DNA of 64,000 nucleotides from Cohnella faecalis. GTDB lineage: Bacteria > Bacillota > Bacilli > Paenibacillales > Paenibacillaceae. The DNA lies in contig NZ_QXJM01000029.1 in assembly GCF_003570905.1 (NCBI RefSeq), positions 124,001 to 188,000 on the forward strand, read 5' to 3'. The notes beneath the pieces were generated by a model. It saw nothing but the letters and a program-made list of their open reading frames with translations, did no database searches and was not told the DNA's origin. Made by a program: the position numbers and the translations under genes. Positions within the stretch are counted from its first letter, which is position 1. Each line of letters starts with the position of its first letter. Of this stretch, positions 1 to 8,668 are shown in pieces.

Positions 1-1
1 C

Positions 2-565
2 AAAACGTGGGAGGAAATCATCAAGCCGCAAAATAATGCGGTCATCCTCGCCATGATGGACACCTCCGGCTCCATGGGCTCGTTCGAAAAGTATTGCGCC
101 AGATCGTTCTTCTTCTGGATGACACGATTTTTGCGCCGCCAATACGAGAAGGTCGATATTGTCTTCATCGCGCACCATACGGAAGCGAAGGAAGTGACCG
201 AAGAGGAATTTTTCACCCGCGGCGAGAGCGGGGGCACTATCTGTTCGTCGGCCTACGTGAAGGCGCTGGAGATCATCGACAGCCGTTATCCGCCGTCGCT
301 CTACAACATCTATCCGTTCCACTTCTCGGACGGCGACAACCTGACGAGCGACAACGAGCGTTGCGTCAGGCTCATCCACGAGCTGATGAAGCGCTCGAAT
401 ATCTTCGGTTATGGAGAAGTGAACCAGTACAACCGCAGCAGCACGCTAATGTCTGCCTACAAGCACGTGGATCACGAGCAGTTCTTGTATTACGTCATCC
501 GGGAGAAATCCGAGATTTACAGCGCATTGAAAACCTTCTTCCGCAAGCGGGATGCCGCGGGATGA
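2..565 (+). CDS. yhbH: YhbH-family sporulation protein, C-terminal part (5' end outside window)
   Basis: The frame is open from base 2 without a start, so only about 187 C-terminal residues are visible. They begin with a hydrophobic strand leading into the metal-site motif DTSGSMG (about visible residues 20-26), typical of a von Willebrand factor A fold, and end in a basic tail. This matches the C-terminal half of the YhbH/UPF0229 family. In Bacillales that gene is expressed during sporulation, usually beside the PrkA kinase, and is needed for normal spore formation; its biochemical activity is unknown. No neighbour upstream can be seen. A strong hairpin follows 27 bases after the stop, so this is the last gene of its transcript. 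The family call is from recognised motifs and overall similarity. Confidence 0.85.
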   Translation, partial: KTWEEIIKPQNNAVILAMMDTSGSMGSFEKYCARSFFFWMTRFLRRQYEKVDIVFIAHHTEAKEVTEEEFFTRGESGGTICSSAYVKALEIIDSRYPPSLYNIYPFHFSDGDNLTSDNERCVRLIHELMKRSNIFGYGEVNQYNRSSTLMSAYKHVDHEQFLYYVIREKSEIYSALKTFFRKRDAAG

Positions 566-591
566 CAGCGGGCTGTATCCTAATCCCAACG

Positions 592-642
592 AATAAGGGC
601 TGCACCTTAAGGTCTGCAAAGGCCATAGGGGCAGCCCTTATT
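592..642 (+). terminator. Terminator-like hairpin after yhbH, left border of repeat array
   Basis: Perfect 12-bp arms AATAAGGGCTGC and GCAGCCCTTATT enclose about 27 bases that can pair further inside. The U-run on the plus strand is short (TTATTT). The same arms, slightly extended, recur at 28422-28467, where they again directly border a 51-bp repeat array. Confidence 0.6.
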
Positions 643-925
643 TCACGCGCAACAGTGGGACGTGCTACCCTACATTCGGCGAGATGCGTGTTCGAGAGCG
701 CAACAGTGGGACGAGGTACCCTACATTCGGCGGGATGCGTGATCGAGCGCGCAACAGTGGGACGAGGTACCATACATTCGACAGGATGCGTGATCGAGAG
801 CGCAACAGTGGGACGTGGTACCATACATCCGGCGAGATGCGTGTTCGAGAGCGCAACAGTGGGACGAGGTACCCTACATTCGGCGGGATGCGTGTTCGAG
901 AGCGCAACAGTGGGACGAGATACCA
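643..925. repeat. 51-bp tandem repeat array (R51 family), about 5.5 copies
   Basis: The anchor AACAGTGGGACG recurs at 651, 702, 753, 804, 855 and 906, an exact 51-bp step. Units differ at scattered positions (for example ACCC/ACCA after the central GGTACC). Each contains the imperfect dyad TGGGAC-gag-GTACCA. The array begins directly after the hairpin at 592-642 and runs into the end of a small minus-strand reading frame. The same unit in the opposite orientation builds the large array at 28468-31180. Because 51 is a multiple of three and the unit lacks stops in several frames, long artificial reading frames arise here; they are not believed to be genes. Confidence 0.9.
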
Positions 926-1063
926 TTATGCTTGAACGCTAAAAGGGGGCGTTCTGAAAGTCTTGACCGGCGTAAACTGCTCGCAACCGATGTCCATTTT
1001 TTCTACGCGGTCGGGCAGGACAATCTCGCCATTTTCATCTTCAATGACTATTCCTCGTTCCAT
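926..1063 (-). CDS. Possible small acidic protein, 45 aa, unknown function
   Basis: An ATG at 1063-1061 opens 45 codons ending TAA at 928-926. The product starts MERGIVIEDENGEIVLPDR and contains one Cys; it looks like a folded, acidic small protein rather than random sequence, but I do not recognise it. Upstream on the minus strand a possible promoter reads TTGCAC, 17 bases, TGTAAA. There is no convincing Shine-Dalgarno sequence, which lowers confidence. Its 3' end contains a small hairpin (GAACGC/GCGTTC, 933-953), and transcription would continue straight into the 51-bp array. It could instead be the remnant of a larger gene or non-coding. Confidence 0.4.
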   Translation of the reverse strand: MERGIVIEDENGEIVLPDRVEKMDIGCEQFTPVKTFRTPPFSVQA

Positions 1064-1238
1064 TGTATTTTTATTGGTCCGTCGCCAATCGGTTCTATCG
1101 TTTTTTTACTTTACATCATTGTAAATAGCGTTGTGCAAGAACAGCGGCTTTGTTCTCCATCGTAACATTCCGTTCATCGTCCGTTCATTTTACAAATTTA
1201 CAATCGCGAATGTACAGAACGGAAGGGAGACGGGTATT

Positions 1239-1688
1239 ATGTTCGGATTCATGTTGTTTTTGCATCTGACCGGATTGGCGATTTGGATCGGATCCATGCT
1301 GGCCATCGTCGTAACGTTGTCGCTGCTCAAGAAGCAGCTCGGCTCGAAGGAGCCGAACGAGCTTGCCGGAAGAGTCATTCGCGCGTTCAGCCTGTTCGCC
1401 CATCCTTCCGCCGTCGTCGTATTGGGAAGCGGCGTCTATATGATCGTCAAAGCTTGGGGCGGCGGTTCCGATCGACCGCTGTGGCTGGATGTGATGGAAA
1501 AAGGCGGCGGCATGGTGCTTCTGCTCGCGCTTATTCTGACCGGCATTCTGGGGGGCAAGGTGCGGAAGCGCTTGAAGGACGTCCAAGGCCAAGGCAGCAA
1601 AGTCAAACTCGGCTTCTACTTATCGTCGATAGCCGCATTCGTCACATTGGCCATCGCTGTCGTGCTCGTAGTCAGTATCCGCATCTGA
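1239..1688 (+). CDS. Small integral membrane protein, four helices, unknown function
   Basis: The 149-residue product is almost wholly hydrophobic. Predicted membrane segments lie at about residues 4-26, 47-67, 85-105 and 124-147, with short basic loops (for example GGKVRKRLKD near residue 108). The ATG at 1239 was chosen because a GGAAGGGAGA ribosome site lies about 10 bases upstream; an in-frame codon further upstream would add an uncharacteristic soluble leader. The pattern resembles small DUF2269/CopD-like membrane proteins, with conserved His near the start of helix 1 and after helix 2 (HLTGLAIW, FAHPS), which in such families can bind heme or metal. That is inference. It is a single gene followed by the hairpin at 1707-1748. 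Confidence 0.65.
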   Translation: MFGFMLFLHLTGLAIWIGSMLAIVVTLSLLKKQLGSKEPNELAGRVIRAFSLFAHPSAVVVLGSGVYMIVKAWGGGSDRPLWLDVMEKGGGMVLLLALILTGILGGKVRKRLKDVQGQGSKVKLGFYLSSIAAFVTLAIAVVLVVSIRI

Positions 1689-1706
1689 CCATACGAAAAA
1701 GGGGAA

Positions 1707-1748
1707 GGGGTTGTCTCTAAGATCGTAAGCAATCTTAGGGACAACCCC
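1707..1748. terminator. Bidirectional terminator between membrane protein and nan operon
   Basis: Arms GGGGTTGTC and GACAACCCC continue inward as CTAAGAT/ATCTTAG, giving a stem of about 16 bp with one mismatch. A run of five A at 1696-1700 supplies the U-tract for minus-strand transcripts, so it mainly ends the sialic acid operon. Confidence 0.8.
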
Positions 1749-1760
1749 TCTGTTCCGATA

Positions 1761-2234
1761 TTATGAATTCAGCAAGTCCATTCGAACCTTCGCGACCGCC
1801 TTCTTGATCTTTCCGCCCTTTTCTCCCATGCCGGGCCGATGAATATCGTGAGGAAAGAAGATGGCGAACATGCCCGGCGCAAGCCGAAGCGGTACTTCAT
1901 CCCCTGCCGGAGCATACAACGCGTAGTCGTCTTCTTCGACATAAGGCTTCGAAGGCTCAAGCTCCTCGCGAAGCGGGAACCATCCGATCGTCTCTTCCCC
2001 ATCTATCAAATATTGCACGTCGATATACCTTTCGTGCTTCTCGGCGACCTGGTCCTTCGGCGATTTGGCGTCGAACGTCATGACATTGACGTACAGCCTG
2101 TCGCCGTCGATCTCGATTCGACCTGGCTCGGGATTCCGTTCCGCGATATCGATCAGCGCCTCCACCGCCTTGACGATGGCCGGATGCTCGAACACTCGCT
2201 CCTTCTCCCACGACAGCTTTGAACCTAGTCTCAT
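1761..2234 (-). CDS. YhcH/YjgK/YiaL family protein, probable sialic acid anomerase
   Basis: The 157-residue protein has the family's cupin-like pattern: HERYIDVQYLIDGEE near residue 67, an acidic EEDDYALYAPAGD stretch, and the terminal metal-site segment FAIFFPHDIHRPGM near residue 125. Members encoded in nan clusters (NanQ/YhcH) convert the alpha anomer of N-acetylneuraminate to the form used in catabolism. It is the last gene of the nine-gene nan operon, which supports that role over the related beta-galactosidase-subunit or ulosonate roles. The gap to the regulator upstream is about 60 bases, and a strong terminator follows. Confidence 0.8.
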   Translation of the reverse strand: MRLGSKLSWEKERVFEHPAIVKAVEALIDIAERNPEPGRIEIDGDRLYVNVMTFDAKSPKDQVAEKHERYIDVQYLIDGEETIGWFPLREELEPSKPYVEEDDYALYAPAGDEVPLRLAPGMFAIFFPHDIHRPGMGEKGGKIKKAVAKVRMDLLNS

Positions 2235-2293
2235 TACGCTCTCTCCGTTCCGTTGTCCGGAAGCCGGCGCGACCGACGGTTCTCCGCCTTCGC

Positions 2294-3148
2294 CTATAGC
2301 AGCTTTACGGTTACCGACGACGCCGTGCTTTCCTTATTCATGGTGGATTGCTCATACGTCCGCTTGAAGTATTCCACGTAAAGAACGTCGAGCAAATACA
2401 ATTGGGATAATTTCGCAGACAGCGAGCCTCCCTGCAGCGGCCCTTCGTTAGCGCCGCACAGGAGCGACAAATCCGAATGGGATGTAAGCGGCGACTTCTC
2501 GAACCTTGTGATGGAAATGACGAAAGCTCCGCGCTCTTTCGCCTTCCTTGCTACCTCGATGCTGTCTTTCGTTTGGCCGGAATAAGAGATGATGACGGCG
2601 ATATCCTTGTTCGTCATAAGCGCGGCCGACATCATCTGCAGATGCGAATCCATCGCGCACTCCGTCTTGTTCGTAATCCGCATAAATTTGTTCCATGCTT
2701 CCATCGCCGTCAACAAAGACGAGCCCACGCCGAAGAACAGAATGCGCTCCGCTTTCACCAAATAATCAACGGCGCGGTCCATTTTCTGAAAATCGATCAA
2801 ATTGAACGTCTCGCTGAGCGCGTTAATATTCGTCGTCAGAACCTTGGAAGCGACCTGGTCGATCGTATCGGTCGTCAGAACCTTGTCGGTCAGCTGCGGA
2901 ATTTCGTTCCCCACCGTAATGGTGTGGGCGAGCGCGATCTTGAACTCCTGGTACCCTTTGTAAGCCAGCGACTTGCAAAACCGGAAGATACTCGATTCGC
3001 CCACTTCGCAAGCGTCGGACAAATCGGTAATCGACATGTACACGACGTTCTTCGCGTTCTCGAGCACATAGTCGGCCACTTTCTTCTCGGTGTTCGTCAA
3101 GTTGTTGTATTTGGAATGAATAGACGAAAAGATACTGATCGAGCGCAA
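2294..3148 (-). CDS. MurR/RpiR-family transcriptional regulator of the nan operon
   Basis: The 284-residue protein has an N-terminal HTH_6 domain (about 1-77; motif LTNTEKKVADYVLENA and a recognition helix around GESSIFRFCKSL). A C-terminal SIS sugar-phosphate domain follows (about 110-250; FFGVGSS, IISYSGQTKDSIEV). RpiR proteins of this shape in nan clusters (NanR type) sense sialic-acid-derived sugar phosphates such as ManNAc-6-P. Placement inside the operon it presumably controls suggests autoregulation. The perfect 8-bp inverted repeat at 9616-9635 before nanA is the natural candidate operator. The family is certain; ligand and repressor-versus-activator role are inferred. Confidence 0.9.
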   Translation of the reverse strand: MRSISIFSSIHSKYNNLTNTEKKVADYVLENAKNVVYMSITDLSDACEVGESSIFRFCKSLAYKGYQEFKIALAHTITVGNEIPQLTDKVLTTDTIDQVASKVLTTNINALSETFNLIDFQKMDRAVDYLVKAERILFFGVGSSLLTAMEAWNKFMRITNKTECAMDSHLQMMSAALMTNKDIAVIISYSGQTKDSIEVARKAKERGAFVISITRFEKSPLTSHSDLSLLCGANEGPLQGGSLSAKLSQLYLLDVLYVEYFKRTYEQSTMNKESTASSVTVKLL

Positions 3149-3166
3149 CCGATCACCTCATAACGT

Positions 3167-4048
3167 TCAGCTAAAATAAAGCGATGCCGCTCCCAGCAAT
3201 CCCGCCTTATTCCCGAGGGAGGCTTTCAGGATGCGAACGCCTCCGAAGCTTTCCAACACGAGCGATCTCGTTCGTTCCTCGACCATCCGAACCAGGAAAT
3301 CCTGTTCCATGACGCCTCCCCCCACAATAATCGCGGACGGATTGAAGATGTGAACGAGCGACGCCAGCCCGGCGGCCACTTCGGCGATCCATGCATCGAC
3401 GACGCGGAGCAGCGCATCGTTTCCTCTTTTTATTTTATCAAATATCGCCTTTCCGTCCACACATTCCGAATCTGCTTCCTTCGCCATGCGGACCAAAGCC
3501 GTCGTTGAGGCATAAGCTTCGTAATAAGGCTTGCGGCCGCCGACCGTTTCCGACAGCGGATGGGTAAACAAATGACCGAATTCTCCGGCTACGCCGTCTG
3601 CCCCTCGGTAGATGCGGCGATCCATAACGATGGCCCCTCCGACGCCCGTGCCGAAGGTAAGGCACAGAAAGTCGCGATAAGGCTCCCCGGCGCCGAAGCG
3701 CGCTTCTCCGAGCGCCGCCGCATTGACATCGTTCTCGACCTTAACGGGCTTGCCGAAGCGGTTCTCGACGATTTCGCGAATAGCGGTCCCGGTATAATTC
3801 GGTATATTGTCGTTCGCGAAGACGATTCGTCCCTTCTCCGTGTCCACTTGTCCGGCTGTGCTGATCGCAATGGCATCGCACTGCTCATCGTAAGCCGCAA
3901 GCCGCTCCAATAGACGGTTCATGACGTGCGGTCCTCCGAGATGACTTTCGGTCGGAAACTCCCGGAACCGCTCGATAGCGCCTAGTTCGTCGCATATGCC
4001 GATTTTCGTATGGGTGCCCCCGATATCCGCCGCTGCGATTTTCATCAT
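3167..4048 (-). CDS. ROK-family kinase, probable N-acetylmannosamine kinase (NanK role)
   Basis: The 293-residue protein starts with the ATP phosphate-binding motif ADIGGTHTK (about 6-14) and carries ENDVNAAALGE (about 108-118) with the catalytic Asp, and GTGVGGAIV. Its role would be ATP-dependent phosphorylation of ManNAc, the step before NanE. The zinc motif CxCGxxGC found in most ROK kinases is missing: after GEFGHLFTHPL the sequence runs SETVGGRKPYYEAYAS with no cysteines. Two adjacent ATG codons (4048, 4045) follow an AAGGAAGG site; a longer reading frame upstream overlaps nanE and is rejected. It lies 10 bases after nanE. The substrate is inferred from context. Confidence 0.85.
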   Translation of the reverse strand: MMKIAAADIGGTHTKIGICDELGAIERFREFPTESHLGGPHVMNRLLERLAAYDEQCDAIAISTAGQVDTEKGRIVFANDNIPNYTGTAIREIVENRFGKPVKVENDVNAAALGEARFGAGEPYRDFLCLTFGTGVGGAIVMDRRIYRGADGVAGEFGHLFTHPLSETVGGRKPYYEAYASTTALVRMAKEADSECVDGKAIFDKIKRGNDALLRVVDAWIAEVAAGLASLVHIFNPSAIIVGGGVMEQDFLVRMVEERTRSLVLESFGGVRILKASLGNKAGLLGAASLYFS

Positions 4049-4058
4049 GTGTCCTTCC

Positions 4059-4748
4059 TTAGTCGACGACCATAGCGAATTTTTTTGTAATTTCCAACGG
4101 TCGCGTAATGGCGGAGCCGACAACCGCGGAGTAGATTCCGAGCTCGAACAGCCGCTTCAATTCCTCGGGCGTCGAAATGCCTCCCTCGGCGATAACGGGA
4201 ACTTTCAATCGGGCCGTCAGCCTGCCGATCAGCTCGAAATCGGGGAGCGACCGGCCTTTCGTCGCCTCCGTGTAGCCGCTAAGCGTCGAACCGACGCAAT
4301 CGAAGCCGAGCTCGGCGGCGCGTACCGCTTCCTCGTAGGTCGAACAATCGGCCATGAACAGCTGATTGGGATAGGCGGACCGAAGCAGGGGGAACAGCTC
4401 CTCGATCGTCGAACCGTCAGGCCGGATGCGGTCCGTCGCGTCCATCGCAATAATGTCCACGCCTTCGCGAACGAGCTCGTCGACTTCGTGCCGCGTCGGC
4501 GTAATGAACACGTTTGAACCCGGATAATTATTCTTAATGATGCCGATCAAAGGCAGATCCACCTTTGATTTGATTTCACGTATATCTTCCACGCTGTTCG
4601 CCCTTATTCCCGAAGCGCCGCCAAGGTAAGCCGCTCGCGCCATACGTCCCATAATGAACGGGCTGTGCAGCGGTTCGTCGGGCAGCGCCTGACAGGAGAC
4701 GATCAGCTTTCGTTTGATTTGTTCAAGAACGTTTCGTGCGGTATCCAT
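4059..4748 (-). CDS. nanE: N-acetylmannosamine-6-phosphate 2-epimerase NanE
   Basis: The 229-residue TIM-barrel protein converts ManNAc-6-P to GlcNAc-6-P, feeding sialic acid carbon into amino sugar catabolism. Diagnostic segments are LIVSCQALPDEPLHSP (N-terminus), GASGIRANSVEDI, PLIGIIKN with the catalytic Lys, TRHEVDELVREGVDIIAMDAT, and the phosphate site VIAEGGISTPEEL and VVGSAITRP near the C-terminus. The length is normal for the family. It sits between the permease genes and the ROK kinase on one transcript. Confidence 0.95.
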   Translation of the reverse strand: MDTARNVLEQIKRKLIVSCQALPDEPLHSPFIMGRMARAAYLGGASGIRANSVEDIREIKSKVDLPLIGIIKNNYPGSNVFITPTRHEVDELVREGVDIIAMDATDRIRPDGSTIEELFPLLRSAYPNQLFMADCSTYEEAVRAAELGFDCVGSTLSGYTEATKGRSLPDFELIGRLTARLKVPVIAEGGISTPEELKRLFELGIYSAVVGSAITRPLEITKKFAMVVD

Positions 4749-4781
4749 AAGGCTCCAACTCCACTCCGTGCGTAATTTACG

Positions 4782-5624
4782 CTATTCCTTGACGGCTCCT
4801 GCCGTCATGCCGGTCGTAAAATATCTTTGGAACATTAGGAAGATAAGCAGCATCGGAATAGCGGCGACCGTCGCGCCGGCCATCTTGTAGGCAAAATTCG
4901 GATTGAGATCCTGCATGAGCGTGGCGGTGCCGACCATGAGCGTCTTCATGTTCTTCTCTTGACCGACGACCAGCTGCCACAAATAGTCATTCCATACTTG
5001 AACGAAGTTCAAGATAAACAGCGCGCCGATTCCCGGCTTGATGATCGGCAGCATGATCCGGGTGAACGTCCGCCATTCGCCGGCTCCGTCGATCCGGGCC
5101 GCTTCGCGGAGCGCATCCGGCGTCGCGTCGAAAAATCCTTTCAATAAAAACACGCCGAATGCGGTAGCCACATTAGGCCAGATCATGCCGTGGAAGCTGT
5201 TGACCATTCCGAAATCCTGCGTGATTCGGAACAGCGGCACGATCATAATTTCCTTCGGAATCATCAAGCTCGAGATGAAGACGACGAAGATGATATTCCG
5301 TCCGACGAATCGGAGCTTCGAGAAGGCATAGGCAGCCATTGCTCCGACGATAATGACCATAACGGTGCTCGCTCCGGACACGAACAAGCTGTTGAACGCC
5401 CAGCGAAGAGCCGGCTGGTTGCGAAACACGTCCACGTAGTTGTCGAACGTTATCGAGGAAGGCCACCAATCCGGGGGCATCTTCACGACGTCCGAGCTGT
5501 TCTTGAGAGAGCTGGTGAACAGCCAGTACAACGGGAACAGATTGCATATCGCGAATAAGGTTACGATCGCGTTCGAGATAACGTCGAATCGTTCCAGCTT
5601 CTTTTTGTTTTTCGTCTGCGTCAT
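4782..5624 (-). CDS. Carbohydrate ABC transporter permease (MalG-like), nan operon
   Basis: The 280-residue protein has about six membrane helices and the EAA cytoplasmic loop near residue 190 (EAARIDGAGEWRTFTRIMLPIIKPG) that contacts the ATPase. It belongs to the CUT1 sugar importer family. With the next gene and the lipoprotein 6579-8003 it forms a three-component importer, probably for sialic acid or a sialylated sugar judging by the operon. No ATPase is encoded here. CUT1 importers often share a MsmX-type ATPase encoded elsewhere, and that is likely here. Confidence 0.9.
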   Translation of the reverse strand: MTQTKNKKKLERFDVISNAIVTLFAICNLFPLYWLFTSSLKNSSDVVKMPPDWWPSSITFDNYVDVFRNQPALRWAFNSLFVSGASTVMVIIVGAMAAYAFSKLRFVGRNIIFVVFISSLMIPKEIMIVPLFRITQDFGMVNSFHGMIWPNVATAFGVFLLKGFFDATPDALREAARIDGAGEWRTFTRIMLPIIKPGIGALFILNFVQVWNDYLWQLVVGQEKNMKTLMVGTATLMQDLNPNFAYKMAGATVAAIPMLLIFLMFQRYFTTGMTAGAVKE

Positions 5625-5636
5625 ACGGCGTACCCC

Positions 5637-6509
5637 TCACTTCTCCTTGATCATGCTTCTCAGCTGAGGCACCGACAGCAGCAACGTAATCAGGAACATG
5701 ATCACCCCGACCGCGGAAGCCGTACCGAGTTGGTTGAATTTGAAGGCGTTGTTGTATAGATAATACATCAGCGTCACGGAAGCGTTGTTCGGGCCGCCGC
5801 CGGTCAGCAGTTGGATGACGACGAATATTTTCAAGACGGCGATGATATTGATGATCGTGATATAGACCGTCGAAGGCTTAACGGAAGGAATCAGAATTTT
5901 GCGGATGACCTGCCAGCGGCTGGCGCCGTCCACTTCCGCGGCTTCGAACAAATCTTTGGGCACACCGATCATCGCGGCGATGTACAGGATGATCGCTTGC
6001 CCGACATTCGTCGCGAACGTCACGAAAATAATAACGGGCAACACCGTCTGCGTATTCCCAAGTAAGTTGACCGTCCCCATTCCGGATTCCCGCGACAGAT
6101 AGGAAATGAGTCCGTTGGCGGGATTAAGCAGGAAGCTCCAAACCATGCTCATGACGACCATGGATACCATGACGGGGATATAGTAGCTGCCTCGGATGAA
6201 CGAGACATATTTGGCGTTTTTGTCAAAGACGGCGGAGGCGACGAATAGCGCGAAGCCGACCGTGAGAATGACGATGAACACGACGAACACAATCGTATTG
6301 ACAAGCGCTTTGAAAAAGACGGGATCGTTGAACAGTGTTGCGTAATTGTCCAGTCCGACGAACTTTTCGCTCTGATAGTTGATCTGGTACAGGCTGAGAC
6401 GGATGCCTTCCAATATCGGATATACGAGAAAGACAAGGAAAATGAGAATTTGCGGAAAAATAAACAGATAGCCGGTCATATTCTCTTTGAAGGAATTGCG
6501 AAGTCTCAT
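5637..6509 (-). CDS. Carbohydrate ABC transporter permease (MalF/UgpA-like), nan operon
   Basis: The 290-residue protein has six predicted helices, starting with the family's FIFPQILIFLVFLVYPI segment near residue 14, and an EAA loop EAAEVDGASRWQVIRKILIPSVKP near residue 195. It pairs with the permease encoded 12 bases downstream to form the membrane channel of a CUT1-type importer. It is co-transcribed between the solute-binding lipoprotein and the second permease, the usual gene order for such systems. Confidence 0.9.
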   Translation of the reverse strand: MRLRNSFKENMTGYLFIFPQILIFLVFLVYPILEGIRLSLYQINYQSEKFVGLDNYATLFNDPVFFKALVNTIVFVVFIVILTVGFALFVASAVFDKNAKYVSFIRGSYYIPVMVSMVVMSMVWSFLLNPANGLISYLSRESGMGTVNLLGNTQTVLPVIIFVTFATNVGQAIILYIAAMIGVPKDLFEAAEVDGASRWQVIRKILIPSVKPSTVYITIINIIAVLKIFVVIQLLTGGGPNNASVTLMYYLYNNAFKFNQLGTASAVGVIMFLITLLLSVPQLRSMIKEK

Positions 6510-6578
6510 ATCGTTTTACCTTTCTAATCGGAGGTCCGGGGAAGCCCCCGGACTGCCGATCGCGTAATGTTTATCCGA

Positions 6579-8003
6579 TTACGGCTTTTGGAAAATGACC
6601 GAACTTGCCTTGTTCGTCTCGATAAGCTTGTTGCCCTTCTCCTGGTAATCCTTGACGACTTGCTCCGGCTTCTTGGCTCCCATATAGAGCGCCTGCAGCT
6701 CGGGGTAGAGCACTTCGCGAAGCTGGCTGTATCCCGGCACGTTGCCCGTGAAGTTGAACAAGTATTTGGAATTCGCATCATAAGCCGCGAAGAGCGGTTT
6801 CTCCGCTTTGTAGGCTTCGGCTACGGACGAACGAACCGGAATGGCGTTCTTGGACGATTTGACCAGCTCCGGATCGGTGGAGAAAAATTTCACGAAATCT
6901 TTTGCGACTTCCACGCGTTTTGCATCCTTCGATTGGAAGACGCTTGCGCCGACGACGTACGTAAACGACAGCGGGTCTCCGCTTTCGGACGGAATGTTGG
7001 CTAGACGCAGATCGAACTTGGTCGTTTTGCCGCTTTCCATGTCCGCCTTCGCGTTGTTGAACAGCACAGGGTTAGTAAAGCTGATCGCAAGCTGCTGGTT
7101 CAGGAACATCGCGTTGGCGTCGTTGGACGATACCGACTCCGGTCCCGGATTCGTATAGCCTGCGTCCTTGATTTTTTTCAACCAGGCCGCCGCTTTGACG
7201 CCGTTCTCGTCGTTCAGAACAATGTTGCCTTGATCGTCGAAAAATTTGTTGCCGAACATACGGAGATAAGCCAGATTCCAGGTGTCGCCTTGGTTATTCA
7301 CTCCGTACAGCGCCATCGGATACGCATTCGAATATTTGTCCTTAGGCAAGTTGTCCTTCAAATTTTTGAGAATGTCCTCGTATTCGGCGAGCGTCCACGT
7401 CTTGATCTCCGTATCGCCGCCGACGTATTTCTCAAGCCCAGCCGCTTTGAACATGTCCGCGTTGTACACGAGCGTGCCCGGATTGTTCTGGAACGGATAG
7501 AAGTAGACGTCGTTGCCGAAGGTGACCGTATTCCAGTAGCTTTCGTTAATATCCTTCTTGGCCTCGTCGTCGACGATATCGGTCAGAGGGACGAGCGCGC
7601 CGCGGTGGACGTAATCGCCCATTGCAAACACGCTTTCGAAGAAGACGTCCGGCGGGGTGCCGCCGCTCAGGTTAACGTTCAGCAATTGATCCCGCTGATC
7701 GCCCGCAATGACTTCCACGTTGATCTTCGCATCGTATTTGTCGTACTGCTCGGAGAATTTCTTCGCTGCGTATTTAAAGAAGCTGTCGTAGTCGGCGCCT
7801 TGCTCCGACGCGTCCAGTACGCCCTTCCATTGCGGAGTCAGCCATACTTTGATGTCGACTTTTTCTTTTTTGCCGGTGGTCGTCTGTCCCGAATCGGTCG
7901 CGGCGGCATTGCCTGCCTCGTTATTGTTGCTCGAGCAGCCGGCCAATACGGAGGTTGCCAGCGTCAAGGCGGCAACGGTCGTCAGTAAACGCTTTCTCAT
8001 CAT
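6579..8003 (-). CDS. Extracellular solute-binding lipoprotein, sialic acid importer
   Basis: The 474-residue protein begins with a lipoprotein signal peptide (basic MMRKRLL, hydrophobic stretch, lipobox LAGC at about residues 20-23), then an Asn/Thr/Gly-rich tether. The mature part is a family 1 solute-binding fold (VDIKVWLTPQWKG near residue 49). It should be anchored to the outer membrane face and deliver substrate to the two permeases. Sialic acid is inferred from nanA and nanE on either side. A pair of ATG codons starts the gene after a GGAGAG site. Confidence 0.9.
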   Translation of the reverse strand: MMRKRLLTTVAALTLATSVLAGCSSNNNEAGNAAATDSGQTTTGKKEKVDIKVWLTPQWKGVLDASEQGADYDSFFKYAAKKFSEQYDKYDAKINVEVIAGDQRDQLLNVNLSGGTPPDVFFESVFAMGDYVHRGALVPLTDIVDDEAKKDINESYWNTVTFGNDVYFYPFQNNPGTLVYNADMFKAAGLEKYVGGDTEIKTWTLAEYEDILKNLKDNLPKDKYSNAYPMALYGVNNQGDTWNLAYLRMFGNKFFDDQGNIVLNDENGVKAAAWLKKIKDAGYTNPGPESVSSNDANAMFLNQQLAISFTNPVLFNNAKADMESGKTTKFDLRLANIPSESGDPLSFTYVVGASVFQSKDAKRVEVAKDFVKFFSTDPELVKSSKNAIPVRSSVAEAYKAEKPLFAAYDANSKYLFNFTGNVPGYSQLREVLYPELQALYMGAKKPEQVVKDYQEKGNKLIETNKASSVIFQKP

Positions 8004-8017
8004 GCAAGTCTCTCCTT

Positions 8018-8668
8018 CTAGTTGAATATGCGCGAAATGTGCTTATGCATGAACTCGGCCATCTTCCCATGCCCTTCGGCATCCAGATGCATGTGATCCG
8101 TCTCGCCCATGGCCGCAGCCTCGTTCGAATCCGCGAAGCGAATGCCCGTTTCCTTGAGCAGCGCTTCCAGATGGACGGGCAGCTCAAACGATTTTTCGTC
8201 GCAGCGAGCGCCCATCGGAGCACCTATTGGCGTATCCGCGTAAGCTTTGCCTATAACAGGCGGAGCGACGACGAGCACGTCGGGCGCGACTCCGCCGTTT
8301 CCGGCGGGCGTTCCCTTCGCTTTATTCGATAACCGCGTTATCCCTTGAGCAATATTGAAGGATGTCAGGCCGAATCTTTCTTTCGTGTCATTCGTACCTA
8401 GCATGATTACGACCAGATCGATCGGCGAATGCGACAGGAGACAAGGGTAAATGTAATCGAGCCCGCGCAGCCCTTCGAACAGCGGGTCCTCGCATACGCT
8501 CGTCCGGCCGCTCAGTCCTTCTTCGACGACCCGATAGCCGTCTCCCAGAAGGCGGGCCAACCGTCCCGTCCACCTCGTCTCCTCGTCGAAGCGCGCATCC
8601 GTCTTTGCATCGTAGCCCCACGTATTGGAGTCGCCGAAACAGACGATCGTTTTTCTTCGTCCGGTCAT
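8018..8668 (-). CDS. SGNH/GDSL-family hydrolase, possible sialate O-acetylesterase
   Basis: The 216-residue cytoplasmic protein has the SGNH blocks: FGDSNTWG with the nucleophile Ser (about 14), the oxyanion-hole region, LGTNDTKERFG (block III, about residue 95), and a C-terminal DHMHLDAEGH segment carrying the Asp-x-x-His pair. The family hydrolyses ester bonds of acylated sugars or aryl esters. Its start overlaps the end of nanA by ATGA, so it is translationally coupled to the lyase. Removal of O-acetyl groups from imported sialic acid is therefore the most economical role, but that is inference; the closest generic label is arylesterase. Confidence 0.8.
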   Translation of the reverse strand: MTGRRKTIVCFGDSNTWGYDAKTDARFDEETRWTGRLARLLGDGYRVVEEGLSGRTSVCEDPLFEGLRGLDYIYPCLLSHSPIDLVVIMLGTNDTKERFGLTSFNIAQGITRLSNKAKGTPAGNGGVAPDVLVVAPPVIGKAYADTPIGAPMGARCDEKSFELPVHLEALLKETGIRFADSNEAAAMGETDHMHLDAEGHGKMAEFMHKHISRIFN

